NCBI GenBank assembly: GCA_017307355.1
Contig: JAFKFG010000040.1
Location: 1 to 43,525, forward strand
Direction: 5' to 3'
From: Alphaproteobacteria bacterium
Lineage (GTDB): Bacteria; Pseudomonadota; Alphaproteobacteria; Micropepsales; Micropepsaceae
Length of the DNA: 43,525 nucleotides
How positions within the stretch are numbered: the first letter of the stretch is position 1; the number at the start of each line of letters is the position of its first letter. Under the pieces are notes generated by a model. It did not search any database, had not been told where the DNA came from, and worked only from the letters and a program-made list of their open reading frames with translations. Positions 25,355 to 34,192 of the stretch are shown in pieces. Position numbers and translations under genes: made by a program.

Positions 25355-27157
25355 TTGGGCATACGCCGGTTATCCGAGGGCACGGTCAACCGCATCGCTG
25401 CCGGCGAAGTGGTGGAGCGGCCTGCTGCGGCGGTGAAGGAGCTGGTCGAGAACGCGCTGGACGCGGGCGCCACCCGCATCGACATCTCTACGTCCAATGG
25501 CGGCGCCGACCTGATCCTGGTGGAAGACGATGGCAGCGGGATGGAGGCGGACGAGCTCCGCCTCGCCATCGAGCGGCATGCGACTTCGAAATTGCCGGAG
25601 CGGAACGGCGAGGACGATCTTTCGCATATCGAAACCTTGGGCTTTCGCGGCGAGGCGCTCCCCTCTATCGGCGCGGTGGCCCGGCTTTCCATCGCCAGCC
25701 GCATCGGCACCGGCGAAGCGCACCAGATCGATGTGGAAGGCGGCGCGGTCAGCGGCCCGCACCCCACCGCTTTTCGCGCGCCCGGCCAACACGGCACGCG
25801 GGTGGAAGTGCGCGAGCTTTTTTATGCCACCCCGGCCCGGCTGAAATTCCTCAAAAGCGCCCGTTCGGAAGACCTCGCCACCCAGGACATCGTCAAGCGC
25901 CTGGCGATGTCGCGTCCCGATGTCGCCTTCACCCTCACCATGGATGGCCGCCGCGTGCTGGATCTGGAAGGCGGGCGCGATCTCCTGGAAAGCCGGCTCA
26001 CGCGCCTGGCCCGCATCATGGGGCGCGATTTCCACGACAATGCCGCCAAGGTGCAGACCGCGCGCGAAGGCGTGACCTTGAGCGGCTATGCGGGACTGCC
26101 CACCTATAATCGCGCCAACGCGCAGATGCAGTTCCTGTTCGTCAATGGCCGGCCGGTCCGCGACAAGCTTCTGATCGGCGCGGTCAGGGGCGCTTACGCG
26201 GATTTTTTGGCGCGCGACCGTCATCCCACCTTGGCGTTATTTCTGGAATGCGATCCGGCCTTCGTGGATGTGAATGTCCATCCCGCCAAGACGGAAGTGC
26301 GTTTCCGCGATGCGGGCCTGGTGCGCGGCCTGATCGTTGGGGCGCTGAAGCATACGCTGGCCCAGGCCGGCCACCGCGCCTCAACCACGGTTGCGGGTGC
26401 CGCCTTGTCGGCCTTCCAGCGGCAATCGCCGGATTTCGCGCCGTCTTTCCAGCCGGCGCCCTATCGTTCGTCCTCCTATGCGCCGGGCATGCGCGAGCCG
26501 GTTTCGCTGTTCGCGGGCGGCACGGCGCTTTCCGCTCGCGTGGAAGATGTGCCGCTTGCCGACGCGCCTATGCCGGAAACGCCGCTGGGCATGGCCCGCG
26601 CGCAGCTGCATGAAACATATGTCGTGGCCCAGACCGCCGACGGCATCGTGATCGTCGATCAGCATGCCGCGCATGAAAGGCTGGTCTATGAGCGGATGAA
26701 AAAGGCGCTGGCCGATGGCGGCATCGCCCGCCAGCCATTGCTGATTCCGGAAGTGGTGGAGCTCGATCCCGCCGAAGTCGTCCGGGTCACCGCCCGCGCC
26801 GAGGAACTGGCCGAATTGGGTCTTGCGGTCGAAGCTTTCGGACCCGATGCGGTGATGGTGCGCGAAGTTCCCGCCATGCTGGGCAAGCTCGATCTCAAAG
26901 GATTGATCCGCGATCTGGCCGACGAGATCGCCGAGACCGGCAATGCTCTGTCGCTGAAGGAACGGCTGGAAGAAGTATCCGGCACCCTGGCTTGCCACAT
27001 GAGCGTGCGGGCAGGGCGGCGTCTCAACGCCGACGAGATGAACGCGCTTCTGCGCGAGATGGAAGCCACGCCCCATTCCGGCCAGTGCAATCATGGCCGC
27101 CCCACCTATGTGGAGCTGAAGCTTAGCGATATTGAAAAATTATTTGGGCGCAGATAG
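25355..27157 (+). CDS. mutL: DNA mismatch repair protein MutL
   Basis: A 600-residue mismatch-repair ATPase. The N-terminal GHKL domain has [22 protein letters not shown] and [16 protein letters not shown]. The C-terminal domain has [12 protein letters not shown] (from about residue 435), the metal-binding endonuclease motif, and GQCNHGRP (Cys578), so this MutL can nick DNA itself, as in bacteria lacking MutH. The start is TTG 25355, directly after the pgi stop, with AGAAGG upstream. A Pro/Ser-rich linker separates the domains. Confidence 0.96.
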   Translation: MGIRRLSEGTVNRIAAGEVVERPAAAVKELVENALDAGATRIDISTSNGGADLILVEDDGSGMEADELRLAIERHATSKLPERNGEDDLSHIETLGFRGEALPSIGAVARLSIASRIGTGEAHQIDVEGGAVSGPHPTAFRAPGQHGTRVEVRELFYATPARLKFLKSARSEDLATQDIVKRLAMSRPDVAFTLTMDGRRVLDLEGGRDLLESRLTRLARIMGRDFHDNAAKVQTAREGVTLSGYAGLPTYNRANAQMQFLFVNGRPVRDKLLIGAVRGAYADFLARDRHPTLALFLECDPAFVDVNVHPAKTEVRFRDAGLVRGLIVGALKHTLAQAGHRASTTVAGAALSAFQRQSPDFAPSFQPAPYRSSSYAPGMREPVSLFAGGTALSARVEDVPLADAPMPETPLGMARAQLHETYVVAQTADGIVIVDQHAAHERLVYERMKKALADGGIARQPLLIPEVVELDPAEVVRVTARAEELAELGLAVEAFGPDAVMVREVPAMLGKLDLKGLIRDLADEIAETGNALSLKERLEEVSGTLACHMSVRAGRRLNADEMNALLREMEATPHSGQCNHGRPTYVELKLSDIEKLFGRR

Positions 27158-27245
27158 CTCCGGCTGCTCGCCCAAGCTCGCGGCGTTCGCCGTTTCTCGC
27201 AAGTCCGCTGAACTTGCTCGCGCGCTTTGCGCACCGACGGCTCTC

Positions 27246-27815
27246 TTATTTGGAAGGCGTTAGGAACGCGATTTCGGTGTCACCGTAATCGCGGGTGTCG
27301 AGCCGCTCGAATCCGCTGGCGTCGAAATCTTCGCCCTTGGAGGTTTCGACGACCAGCAATGCCCGCTCCGTCAGCCAACCGCCATCGCGCAAACTTTTCA
27401 GCGTGGGCGCGACCAGGTTTTTGCGATAGGGCGGATCGAGAAACACCAGATCGAACGGCCCGCCTGCGCCCGCGCCCAGCGGGCCCAGATCGGTGGCATC
27501 GCGCCGCCAGATCTTGGTGGCGCCGGTCAGGCCCAGGGCTTCGATATTCTCCCGCTGCAGGGCCCGGCTCTCGGCGGAATCATCCACCAATAGGCAGAAG
27601 CGCGCGCCGCGCGACAAGGCTTCGATGCCCAGCGCGCCGGTCCCCGCAAACAAATCGGCCACGGCGGCCTTTTCCACGCTGAAACCGATGTTGAAATCGC
27701 GATGTTCCAGGATATTGAAAATCGCCTGGCGCGTCCGATCTGACGTAGGCCGCACGCGGGCATCGTCCGGTGCGACAAGCCGCCTTCCGCCCAGTTTCCC
27801 GCCAGTAACCCTCAT
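27246..27815 (-). CDS. rsmD: 16S rRNA (guanine966-N2)-methyltransferase
   Basis: A 189-residue SAM-dependent methyltransferase that modifies G966 of 16S rRNA in the small subunit. Marks are VRPTSDRTRQAIFNIL (22-36), the SAM-binding DLFAGTGALGIEALSRGA (54-71) and the catalytic DLVFLDPPY (122-130). ATG 27815 matches the family start MRVxGG; the open frame beyond it belongs to the opposite strand of dsbD and is ignored. It is convergent with mutL and divergent from the DsbD-like gene. Confidence 0.95.
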   Translation of the reverse strand: MRVTGGKLGGRRLVAPDDARVRPTSDRTRQAIFNILEHRDFNIGFSVEKAAVADLFAGTGALGIEALSRGARFCLLVDDSAESRALQRENIEALGLTGATKIWRRDATDLGPLGAGAGGPFDLVFLDPPYRKNLVAPTLKSLRDGGWLTERALLVVETSKGEDFDASGFERLDTRDYGDTEIAFLTPSK

Positions 27816-27890
27816 GCCGGTACGCCTATTCCCCCGTAACCAATGGCCTTCACCTAGCGAAAAACCGGTCAAACGGATATAGGTCGCCTC

Positions 27891-29987
27891 ATGAAAAAGC
27901 TGCTGATCCTGCTCGGTCTTCTGGCCGCGCCATTGGTTCTGACGCCGGTTATGGCGCCCGCTTGGGCGCAAGGCATCGACGAGCTGCCCAAGGTGCATGC
28001 CCGGTTGGTGGCGGAAGATCTGGCGGTCCCGCCCGGCGGCAGCATCGCCGTGGCGCTGGAAGAAGACATCCGCGAAGGCTGGCACACTTACTGGATCAAT
28101 CCCGGCGATGCCGGCGCCCCCAGCGAAATCAAATGGACCTTGCCGCAAGGCTGGAGCGCGGGCGCGATCGAATGGCCCACGCCCAAGCGCCTGCCGGTCG
28201 GTCCGCTGATGGATTACGGCTATGAAGGCAAGCTTTGGCTGCTGCAGAAACTCACCGTGCCGGCCGATGCGAAAGTCGGCGATACCGTCACCTTGAAGGC
28301 GGCGACCTATTGGCTGGTGTGCAAGGACATCTGCGTGCCCGAAGAGGCCACGCTCACGCTTCCGATCAAGATCGGGCCGGCAGCACCCGATCCGGCCGTG
28401 GCGAAGGACTTCGCCGCGGCGCGCAATCTTCTGCCGGTCGCATCGCCCTGGAAGCTGAATTACGCCCTGTCGAAAAATCTGGACCTTTATGCCAATGCTC
28501 CGGCGCTGGCGGCGGCCCATCCGGTCGAAGCGGATTTCTTTCCCGACAAGCCTGGGATCGTCAAAGGCGCCGAGCCGCAAAAGATGGGCTTCACCAAGGA
28601 CGGACTGGTCCTGCGGCTTTCACCCGGCGACAAGGCCGCCGGCATGACGGGCGGGCTTACCGGCGTTCTGGTGCTGAAATCGTCCGACGGCTCGATCCAG
28701 GCGCTGACGGTGGATGCGCCGGCCGGTCCCGTGCCCGATGCGTTCGGCGCGGGTGACGCCGGCGGCGAGGCGGCAGGCGGCATCACGCTGTGGATTGCGA
28801 TCCTCTTCGCTTTCCTGGGCGGCATCATCCTCAACGCCATGCCGTGTGTGCTGCCCATCCTGGCGATGAAGGCGCTGGCCTTGGCCGGGCATGGCGGCGG
28901 CCAGCACAAGGAAGCGACGCGCGAAGGCTTCGCCTATAGCGCGGGCGCCATTCTCAGTTTCCTGACCTTCGGCCTGGTGATCGTTCTGCTGCGCCAAGGC
29001 GGCGCTACCGTGGGTTGGGGCTTTCAGTTGCAGGAGCCTATCGCGGTGGCGGGCTTCGCGCTCTTGATCTTCGCCGTGGGCCTCAATCTGTCGGGCGCGT
29101 TTGAAGTGGGTTCGATCACGGTGGGCGACAACCTGGCCCAGCGTTCCGGTCCTTTCGGCGCCTTTTTCACCGGGGTTCTGGCCGTGGCGGTGGCGGCGCC
29201 TTGCACCGCGCCTTTCATGGCGGCGGCGCTGGGCTTCGCCCTGACGCAGAGCGTGACCTCGGCGATGCTGATCTTCTTCGGCCTGGGCGTGGGCTTTGCC
29301 CTTCCGTTCCTGATCCTGGCGGTTTGGCCGAAGGCGCTGTCGTTCATCCCCAAGCCGGGCCCCTGGATGCTGAAGTTGAAGCAGTTCCTGGCCTTCCCGA
29401 TGTATGGCGCGGCCGCCTGGCTGGTCTGGGTGCTGGCACAGGAAACCGGCGCCAATGGCGTCGCCATCGTGCTGGCGGCCTTTGTGATCTTGGCGCTGGC
29501 GGCCTGGCTGTGGACGGTGACCCGCGATCTTTCCGCGAGCGGGCGTTGGGCCGGCACCGTGGCCGCATTGCTGGTGCTGCTGGTCAGCCTTTACGGCATC
29601 TCGATGCTGCGTGGCGAAGGCGCCGCCCCGCCCGCCACCAGCGCCACCGCCAATGCCCAGCCCTTCACCCCGGAACGGCTGGCGTCGCTGCGCGCCAGCG
29701 GCAAGCCGGTGTTCGTGGATGCGACCGCGGCCTGGTGCATCACCTGCCTGGTCAATGAAAAGGCCGTGCTGTCGCAACCGGGCATCAAGGCCGCCTTCGC
29801 CGACCGCCATGTCGAATATCTGATCGCGGACTGGACCAACCGCAACGATGAGATCACCAAGATGCTGAGCGACAATGGCCGCTCCGGAGTGCCGCTTTAT
29901 CTCTATTACGCCCCCGGCGCCGACAAGCCGGTGATCCTGCCCCAGATCCTCACCGAAGCCGGTGTCCTCGACGCCATGAAAGGGTGA
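27891..29987 (+). CDS. DsbD/ScsB-type thiol:disulfide reductase
   Basis: A 698-residue three-part inner-membrane protein that carries electrons from cytoplasmic thioredoxin to periplasmic thiols. After a signal peptide comes a DsbD-alpha-like domain with WLVCKDICVPE (Cys144, Cys148). The eight-helix membrane domain carries NAMPCVLPILAMK (Cys319) and APCTAPFMAAALG (Cys438), the redox pair of the beta domain. The C-terminal thioredoxin domain has WCITC (Cys616, Cys619). The large N-terminal domain (about 280 residues) is more like ScsB than classical DsbD. No partner (ScsC, TlpA) is adjacent. ATG 27891 has AGG 7 bases before it. Confidence 0.93.
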   Translation: MKKLLILLGLLAAPLVLTPVMAPAWAQGIDELPKVHARLVAEDLAVPPGGSIAVALEEDIREGWHTYWINPGDAGAPSEIKWTLPQGWSAGAIEWPTPKRLPVGPLMDYGYEGKLWLLQKLTVPADAKVGDTVTLKAATYWLVCKDICVPEEATLTLPIKIGPAAPDPAVAKDFAAARNLLPVASPWKLNYALSKNLDLYANAPALAAAHPVEADFFPDKPGIVKGAEPQKMGFTKDGLVLRLSPGDKAAGMTGGLTGVLVLKSSDGSIQALTVDAPAGPVPDAFGAGDAGGEAAGGITLWIAILFAFLGGIILNAMPCVLPILAMKALALAGHGGGQHKEATREGFAYSAGAILSFLTFGLVIVLLRQGGATVGWGFQLQEPIAVAGFALLIFAVGLNLSGAFEVGSITVGDNLAQRSGPFGAFFTGVLAVAVAAPCTAPFMAAALGFALTQSVTSAMLIFFGLGVGFALPFLILAVWPKALSFIPKPGPWMLKLKQFLAFPMYGAAAWLVWVLAQETGANGVAIVLAAFVILALAAWLWTVTRDLSASGRWAGTVAALLVLLVSLYGISMLRGEGAAPPATSATANAQPFTPERLASLRASGKPVFVDATAAWCITCLVNEKAVLSQPGIKAAFADRHVEYLIADWTNRNDEITKMLSDNGRSGVPLYLYYAPGADKPVILPQILTEAGVLDAMKG

Positions 29988-30063
29988 GGTTCGCGCCCAA
30001 GCGAACCGAACGCCTTCGCAGGCTTAAAGCCTGCGGAGGCAGGAGGAGGTTCGCGCCCAAGCG
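29986..30063. repeat. 18-bp direct repeat around a hairpin
   Basis: GAGGTTCGCGCCCAAGCG occurs at 29986-30003, overlapping the DsbD stop, and again at 30046-30063, exactly 60 bases later. Between them is a perfect 9-bp hairpin (CGCAGGCTT, A, AAGCCTGCG; 30017-30035). It lies between convergent genes. The form is that of an extragenic palindromic element, but only this copy is in the window. Confidence 0.7.
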
Positions 30064-30106
30064 GGACAAAATACAATTCCCCACTTCCCGTGCGCGCGAT
30101 CCTGCG

Positions 30107-30328
30107 TCAGTTTTTCTTCGGCTCGCGCGCATTGCCCTTTGGCGCTTCGCTTTCGCGCGCCACGGGCGCTCCTACAATGTGGTTGCCGCCGGAGAAGGAC
30201 GGTGGGTCGCTGGCGGGGAAGGAGTCTTCCATTTGCCGGTCGATCTTCTCTTCCTTGCTGGTGGCGGGCTTGGTCGTGGACAGATGTTCCGGAATTTTCG
30301 GACCAGGTGTCGGATGAGTCGCGGTCAT
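30107..30328 (-). CDS. Small conserved protein with DSFPASDPPSF motif
   Basis: A 73-residue hydrophilic, probably disordered protein. The core DRQMEDSFPASDPPSFSGG is a motif I recognise in many short uncharacterised proteobacterial proteins. There is no signal peptide. ATG 30328 has AAGGAG 6 bases upstream, and the start is 10 bases after the DUF3096 stop, so the two form an operon. Such proteins are often found with stress-response genes, but the function is unknown. Confidence 0.82.
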   Translation of the reverse strand: MTATHPTPGPKIPEHLSTTKPATSKEEKIDRQMEDSFPASDPPSFSGGNHIVGAPVARESEAPKGNAREPKKN

Positions 30329-30338
30329 GGGACGCTCC

Positions 30339-30497
30339 TTATACGGACGATGTGAAGAGATGCGGGAAGAGCCCGGTCAGGCCGACCAGGATCAGATAGA
30401 TCGCGATCAGGTAGTTGAGCAGCCGGGGCAGGATCAGAATCAGAATTCCGAAAATCAGTGCCACCAATGGTTGCAGGACGACGATGTTGGCATGCAT
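30339..30497 (-). CDS. DUF3096 small membrane protein
   Basis: A 52-residue protein that begins MHANIVVLQPLVALIFGILI, continues LILPRLLNYLIAIYLILVGL and ends TGLFPHLFTSSV. It has two hydrophobic helices around a PRLLNY turn, which is the DUF3096 signature. The function is unknown; it is placed in the inner membrane by hydrophobicity. ATG 30497 has GGAAAGGA upstream. It is the first gene of a two-gene unit with the DSFPASDPPSF-motif protein. Confidence 0.88.
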   Translation of the reverse strand: MHANIVVLQPLVALIFGILILILPRLLNYLIAIYLILVGLTGLFPHLFTSSV

Positions 30498-30527
30498 GGG
30501 CAGTCCTTTCCGGGGCGTTCGAAATCT

Positions 30528-30554
30528 CTAAGGCAACGCGTAACCCCCGGTTCC
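30528..30554 (-). promoter_or_regulatory. Possible EcfG-type general stress promoter
   Basis: On the minus strand GGAAC (30554-30550) is followed after 16 bases by CCTTAG. The alphaproteobacterial general-stress consensus is GGAAC-N16/17-CGTT, so the -35 is perfect and the -10 has one mismatch. It lies about 30 bases before the DUF3096 start. Weak on its own. Confidence 0.3.
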
Positions 30555-30653
30555 GGTCCCGCCCGATCGGTAAGGCACGGATTTTTCCCGGTTTTGCGCA
30601 GTTGCGACGAAAAGCGTAAGAATCGGCCGGTCCGGAAATCGAAAGGGTTGGGA

Positions 30654-32825
30654 ATGTCCGCCATCGGAAAAGCCGAAGCCATGACGGGAACGTCCCGGCG
30701 CGAATTCCTGAAAGTCAGCCTGGCGGCCGGCGGTGGGCTGCTGTTCGCGTTCCCCCTGGGCCGCGCGATGGCGCAGGCCCCCGCCAAATATGTGCTGCGT
30801 CCGGAAGCCTTCGTCCGGATCGACCCGAACGGGCATGTGACCTTAATCATCCCCCAGGAGGAAATGGGGCAGGGCGTCTATACCTCCCTGGCGCAGCTTC
30901 TGGCCGACGAGCTGGATGTGGGGTTCGACCGGGTTACCGCGGAAGCGGCGGGTCCCAGCGATACGATTTACGGCTCGCCCATGGGCGGCGGGCAGGGTAC
31001 GGGCGGCTCGACCTCGATCCGCGCCTTCTACACCGCCTTGCGCCAGGTCGGCGCCAGCGCCCGCGCCATGATGGTGCAGGCGGCAGCGGCGCAATGGAAA
31101 GTCTCGCCCGCCTCCCTGCGCACGGAAAATGGCGAAGTGATCGACGACGCGGGCAATCGCCGGCTTGCCTATGGCGTGCTGGCACCCGCGGCGGCCAAGC
31201 TGCCGGCACCGCAAAATCCGCCGCTCAAGGCCGACAAGGATTTCAAGCTGATCGGCAAATCGGTCAAGCGGCTGGACACGCCGGACAAGGTCGATGGCAA
31301 GGCCCAATACGGCATCGATGTTCGCATGCCGGGTCTCAAGATCGCGACCTTGATGGCCTCGCCCGTGGTGGGCGGCAAGGTGGCGGGCGTCAATGAATCT
31401 GCTGCCCTGAAAGTGCCGGGCGCGCGCCAGGTGGTGGTGCTCGACGATATCGTGGCCGTGGTGGGTGATCATTATTGGGCGGCGAAGCAAGGTCTGGCGG
31501 CGGCATCTCCGCGCTGGAACGACGGTCCCAACGGCGCGCGCAATTCCCGCCAAATCATGGAAGAGCTGGAAGTGGCCAGCCGCAAAGGCGTCGTCGCCAA
31601 GAAGGAAGGCGATGCCGACAAGGGGCTGGCGAAAGACGCCCGGGTCGATGCCGCCTATCAGGTGCCGTTCCTGGCGCATGCGCCGATGGAGCCTTTGAAC
31701 TTCACCGTTCACGTCAAAGCGGGTGCCTGCGAGATGTGGGGCGGCAGCCAGGTTCAAGCCACCGCACAGGCGGCGGCGGCCAAGGTCCTGGGCATCGCCC
31801 AGGACAAGGTGGTGTTTCACAATTACATACTGGGCGGCGGTTTCGGCCGCCGGCTCGATACCGACATGGTCGAGAAAGCCGTGCGGGTGGCGCAAAAGGT
31901 CGAAGGTCCGGTCAAAGTGATCTGGAGCCGCGAAGAAGACATGCACCAGGACATGTATCGTCCGGCCTATCGCAATGTGATGTCCGCATCCGTGAATGCC
32001 GACGGCAAGATCACCGGTTGGATGCATCGCGTCTCCGGCGGGTCGGTGATTGTGCGCATGTTCGGGCCTTTGAAGGGCGGCATCGACATGGACGCGCTGG
32101 ATGGCGCTACCGAGATGCCGTACGACGTGGCGGATCAGCGCATCGAATATTCGCAGGCCGAGCCGCGTGCGCTGCGGGTGGGTTGGTGGCGGGGCGTGGG
32201 CCCCAACAACACCGTCTTTGCCATCGAAAGCATGATGGACGAACTGGCGAAGAAAGCGGGCAAGGATCCGATCGCTTTCCGCCTGGCCCATCTGAAGCAG
32301 AAAAACCCCCGCCTCAGGGCGGTGCTGGAGCGGGCGGCGCGCGAATCCAACTGGGACCAGCCTCTGCCGGCGCGCCATGGTCGGGGCGTCTGCGCCCAGT
32401 TCGCGTTCGGCACTTACATCGCCACGGTGGCGGAAGTCGAAGTCGTTAGCGATGGCACCGTGCGGGTCCGCCGCATGACCTCGGTTGTCGATGCCGGCCG
32501 GGTGGTCAACCCCGACACCTTGAAGGCCCAGGTGCAGGGCGGGCTGATCTTCGGTCTTACCGCCGCGCTGCACGGCAATATCACGGTGGAGAATGGCCGG
32601 GTGCAGCAAAGCAATTTCAACGATTATCGCATGATGCGGATCAACGAGACGCCCGCCATTGATGTGCATATCGTCCAAAGCAGCGAAGCGCCGGGCGGGA
32701 TCGGCGAGCCGGGCTGTACCGCCGGGCCGCCATCCCTGGTCAATGCCATCGCCGCCGCCACGAATATCCGCATCCGCCAATTGCCGGTGGACCGCGATGT
32801 TCTCGCCGGGCGCCGCAGCGTATGA
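30654..32825 (+). CDS. Molybdenum hydroxylase large subunit (IorB-like aldehyde oxidase)
   Basis: A 723-residue xanthine-oxidase-family subunit that binds the molybdenum cofactor and hydroxylates aldehydes or N-heterocycles. A Tat signal (TSRREFLKVSLAAGGGLLFA) directs it folded to the periplasm. Cofactor motifs are EEMGQGVYTSLAQLLADEL, GGGFGRRLDTD, WWRGVGPNN and the catalytic Glu685 in GIGEPG. This is the isoquinoline 1-oxidoreductase (IorB) type. Such subunits need a small [2Fe-2S] partner, usually adjacent, which is absent here. ATG 30654 is preferred; ATG 30681 would still give the Tat motif. The end overlaps the permease start by four bases. Confidence 0.92.
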   Translation: MSAIGKAEAMTGTSRREFLKVSLAAGGGLLFAFPLGRAMAQAPAKYVLRPEAFVRIDPNGHVTLIIPQEEMGQGVYTSLAQLLADELDVGFDRVTAEAAGPSDTIYGSPMGGGQGTGGSTSIRAFYTALRQVGASARAMMVQAAAAQWKVSPASLRTENGEVIDDAGNRRLAYGVLAPAAAKLPAPQNPPLKADKDFKLIGKSVKRLDTPDKVDGKAQYGIDVRMPGLKIATLMASPVVGGKVAGVNESAALKVPGARQVVVLDDIVAVVGDHYWAAKQGLAAASPRWNDGPNGARNSRQIMEELEVASRKGVVAKKEGDADKGLAKDARVDAAYQVPFLAHAPMEPLNFTVHVKAGACEMWGGSQVQATAQAAAAKVLGIAQDKVVFHNYILGGGFGRRLDTDMVEKAVRVAQKVEGPVKVIWSREEDMHQDMYRPAYRNVMSASVNADGKITGWMHRVSGGSVIVRMFGPLKGGIDMDALDGATEMPYDVADQRIEYSQAEPRALRVGWWRGVGPNNTVFAIESMMDELAKKAGKDPIAFRLAHLKQKNPRLRAVLERAARESNWDQPLPARHGRGVCAQFAFGTYIATVAEVEVVSDGTVRVRRMTSVVDAGRVVNPDTLKAQVQGGLIFGLTAALHGNITVENGRVQQSNFNDYRMMRINETPAIDVHIVQSSEAPGGIGEPGCTAGPPSLVNAIAAATNIRIRQLPVDRDVLAGRRSV

Positions 32826-34192
32826 GCGAACCGCGCCGTCTCAGCCATACGCTGCAATCCCGCCATGTGGCCATGATCTCGCTGGGCGGGATCATCGGTG
32901 CCGGGCTTTTCGTGGGCTCCAGCGCCGCGATCGCTTCCATCGGCCCCGCCGTGATCGTCTGCTATGTCCTGGCGGGCATCTTGATCCTGTTTACCATGCG
33001 CATGTTGGGTGAACTGGCGGTGGCCAATCCGGGGATCGGTTTTTTCACCGACTATGCCCGCAAGGTCCTGGGCCATCCCTTCGGTTTCGTGGGCGGATGG
33101 CTCTATTGGTATTTCTGGATGATCGTGGTTGCGGTTGAAGCGATCGCCGGGGCCATCATCATCGCCCAATGGATCGCGGCCCCCGTATGGCTGATCGGGC
33201 TGGTGCTTCTTGTCTGTTTGACCGGCGTCAACCTGATGTCGGCGCGGTCCTATGGCGAATTCGAATTCTGGTTTTCGTCGATCAAGGTGGCGGCGATCAT
33301 CGCCTTCATCCTGATCACCGGGTCCTATGTCCTGGGCCTGACGCCGGGGCATGGCACCGATTTTTCCGCGCTCACCGCGTTCGGCGGCTTCGCGCCGCAT
33401 GGCATCGTGTCGGTGCTGGCGGGGGTGGTGACCGTGATCTTCTCGCTGACGGGCGCTGAAATCACCACCGTCGCGGCAGCGGAATCCAAGGAACCGGCCA
33501 AGGCGATTGCCTCCATGTCCACCACTCTGACAGTCAGGGTGGTGCTGTTCTATGTGCTGTCGATCTTCTTCATCGTCGCGGCGGTGAACTGGACTACCAT
33601 CAAATCGGGACAGTCGCCCTTTATCGCGGCGCTGAACCTGATCGGCATTCCGGGGTCGGCGATGGCTATGAACATCATCGTGCTGACGGCGGTGCTCTCT
33701 TGTCTCAATTCCGGGATCTACGTCACCTCGCGCGCGCTGTTCGCCCTGGCGGCGCATGGCGATGCGCCCAAGAGCCTCACCGTTTTGAACAGCCGGAACG
33801 TACCCGCCCGCGCCATCCTGGTCGGCACCGTGTTCGGGTATGCCGCGATGATTGCGTCCGTTGTGTCGCCCACCGTCGTCTTCACCTTTCTGGTCAATGC
33901 TTCGGGCACGGCGATGCTGTTTCTTTACGGGATGATCGGTATCGCCCAGATCCGCTATCGAAGCGGCTTGTCCGCGGAAGCGGGCGCGCGGCTCCAACTC
34001 AAAATGTGGCTTTTCCCCGCGCTTAGCTATTTCACGGTCGTCGGCATCATGGCGGTTTTGATCGCGGTGGGCATGATACCGGACCTGCGCAGCCAGTTGA
34101 CGGCCACGACGGGGTTCATGGTCTTTCTGTTCGCATTCTATTTCCTGTTTCGTCGGGGTCGCTATGTCGCGGCGGAAGCGAGCCAGGCCTGA
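32822..34192 (+). CDS. Amino-acid permease, GABA/AAT family
   Basis: A 456-residue inner-membrane amino-acid:H+ symporter with 12 predicted helices. The helix-1 motif SLGGIIGAGLFVGSSAAI and the GELAVANPGIGFFTDYARK segment place it in the AAT group of the APC superfamily, near GABA/proline/asparagine permeases; the substrate is not determined. ATG 32822 overlaps the molybdenum-subunit stop (ATGA), and its own stop overlaps the next gene's proposed start (CTGA). Confidence 0.92.
   Translation: MSEPRRLSHTLQSRHVAMISLGGIIGAGLFVGSSAAIASIGPAVIVCYVLAGILILFTMRMLGELAVANPGIGFFTDYARKVLGHPFGFVGGWLYWYFWMIVVAVEAIAGAIIIAQWIAAPVWLIGLVLLVCLTGVNLMSARSYGEFEFWFSSIKVAAIIAFILITGSYVLGLTPGHGTDFSALTAFGGFAPHGIVSVLAGVVTVIFSLTGAEITTVAAAESKEPAKAIASMSTTLTVRVVLFYVLSIFFIVAAVNWTTIKSGQSPFIAALNLIGIPGSAMAMNIIVLTAVLSCLNSGIYVTSRALFALAAHGDAPKSLTVLNSRNVPARAILVGTVFGYAAMIASVVSPTVVFTFLVNASGTAMLFLYGMIGIAQIRYRSGLSAEAGARLQLKMWLFPALSYFTVVGIMAVLIAVGMIPDLRSQLTATTGFMVFLFAFYFLFRRGRYVAAEASQA

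Noticed and set aside
24331..25797. A 488-codon minus-strand open frame across pgi and mutL
   Set aside because: It is antisense to two genes with intact catalytic motifs; composition is that of a shadow frame.
30843..32780. A 645-codon minus-strand open frame
   Set aside because: It mirrors the molybdenum hydroxylase gene and has no recognisable domain.
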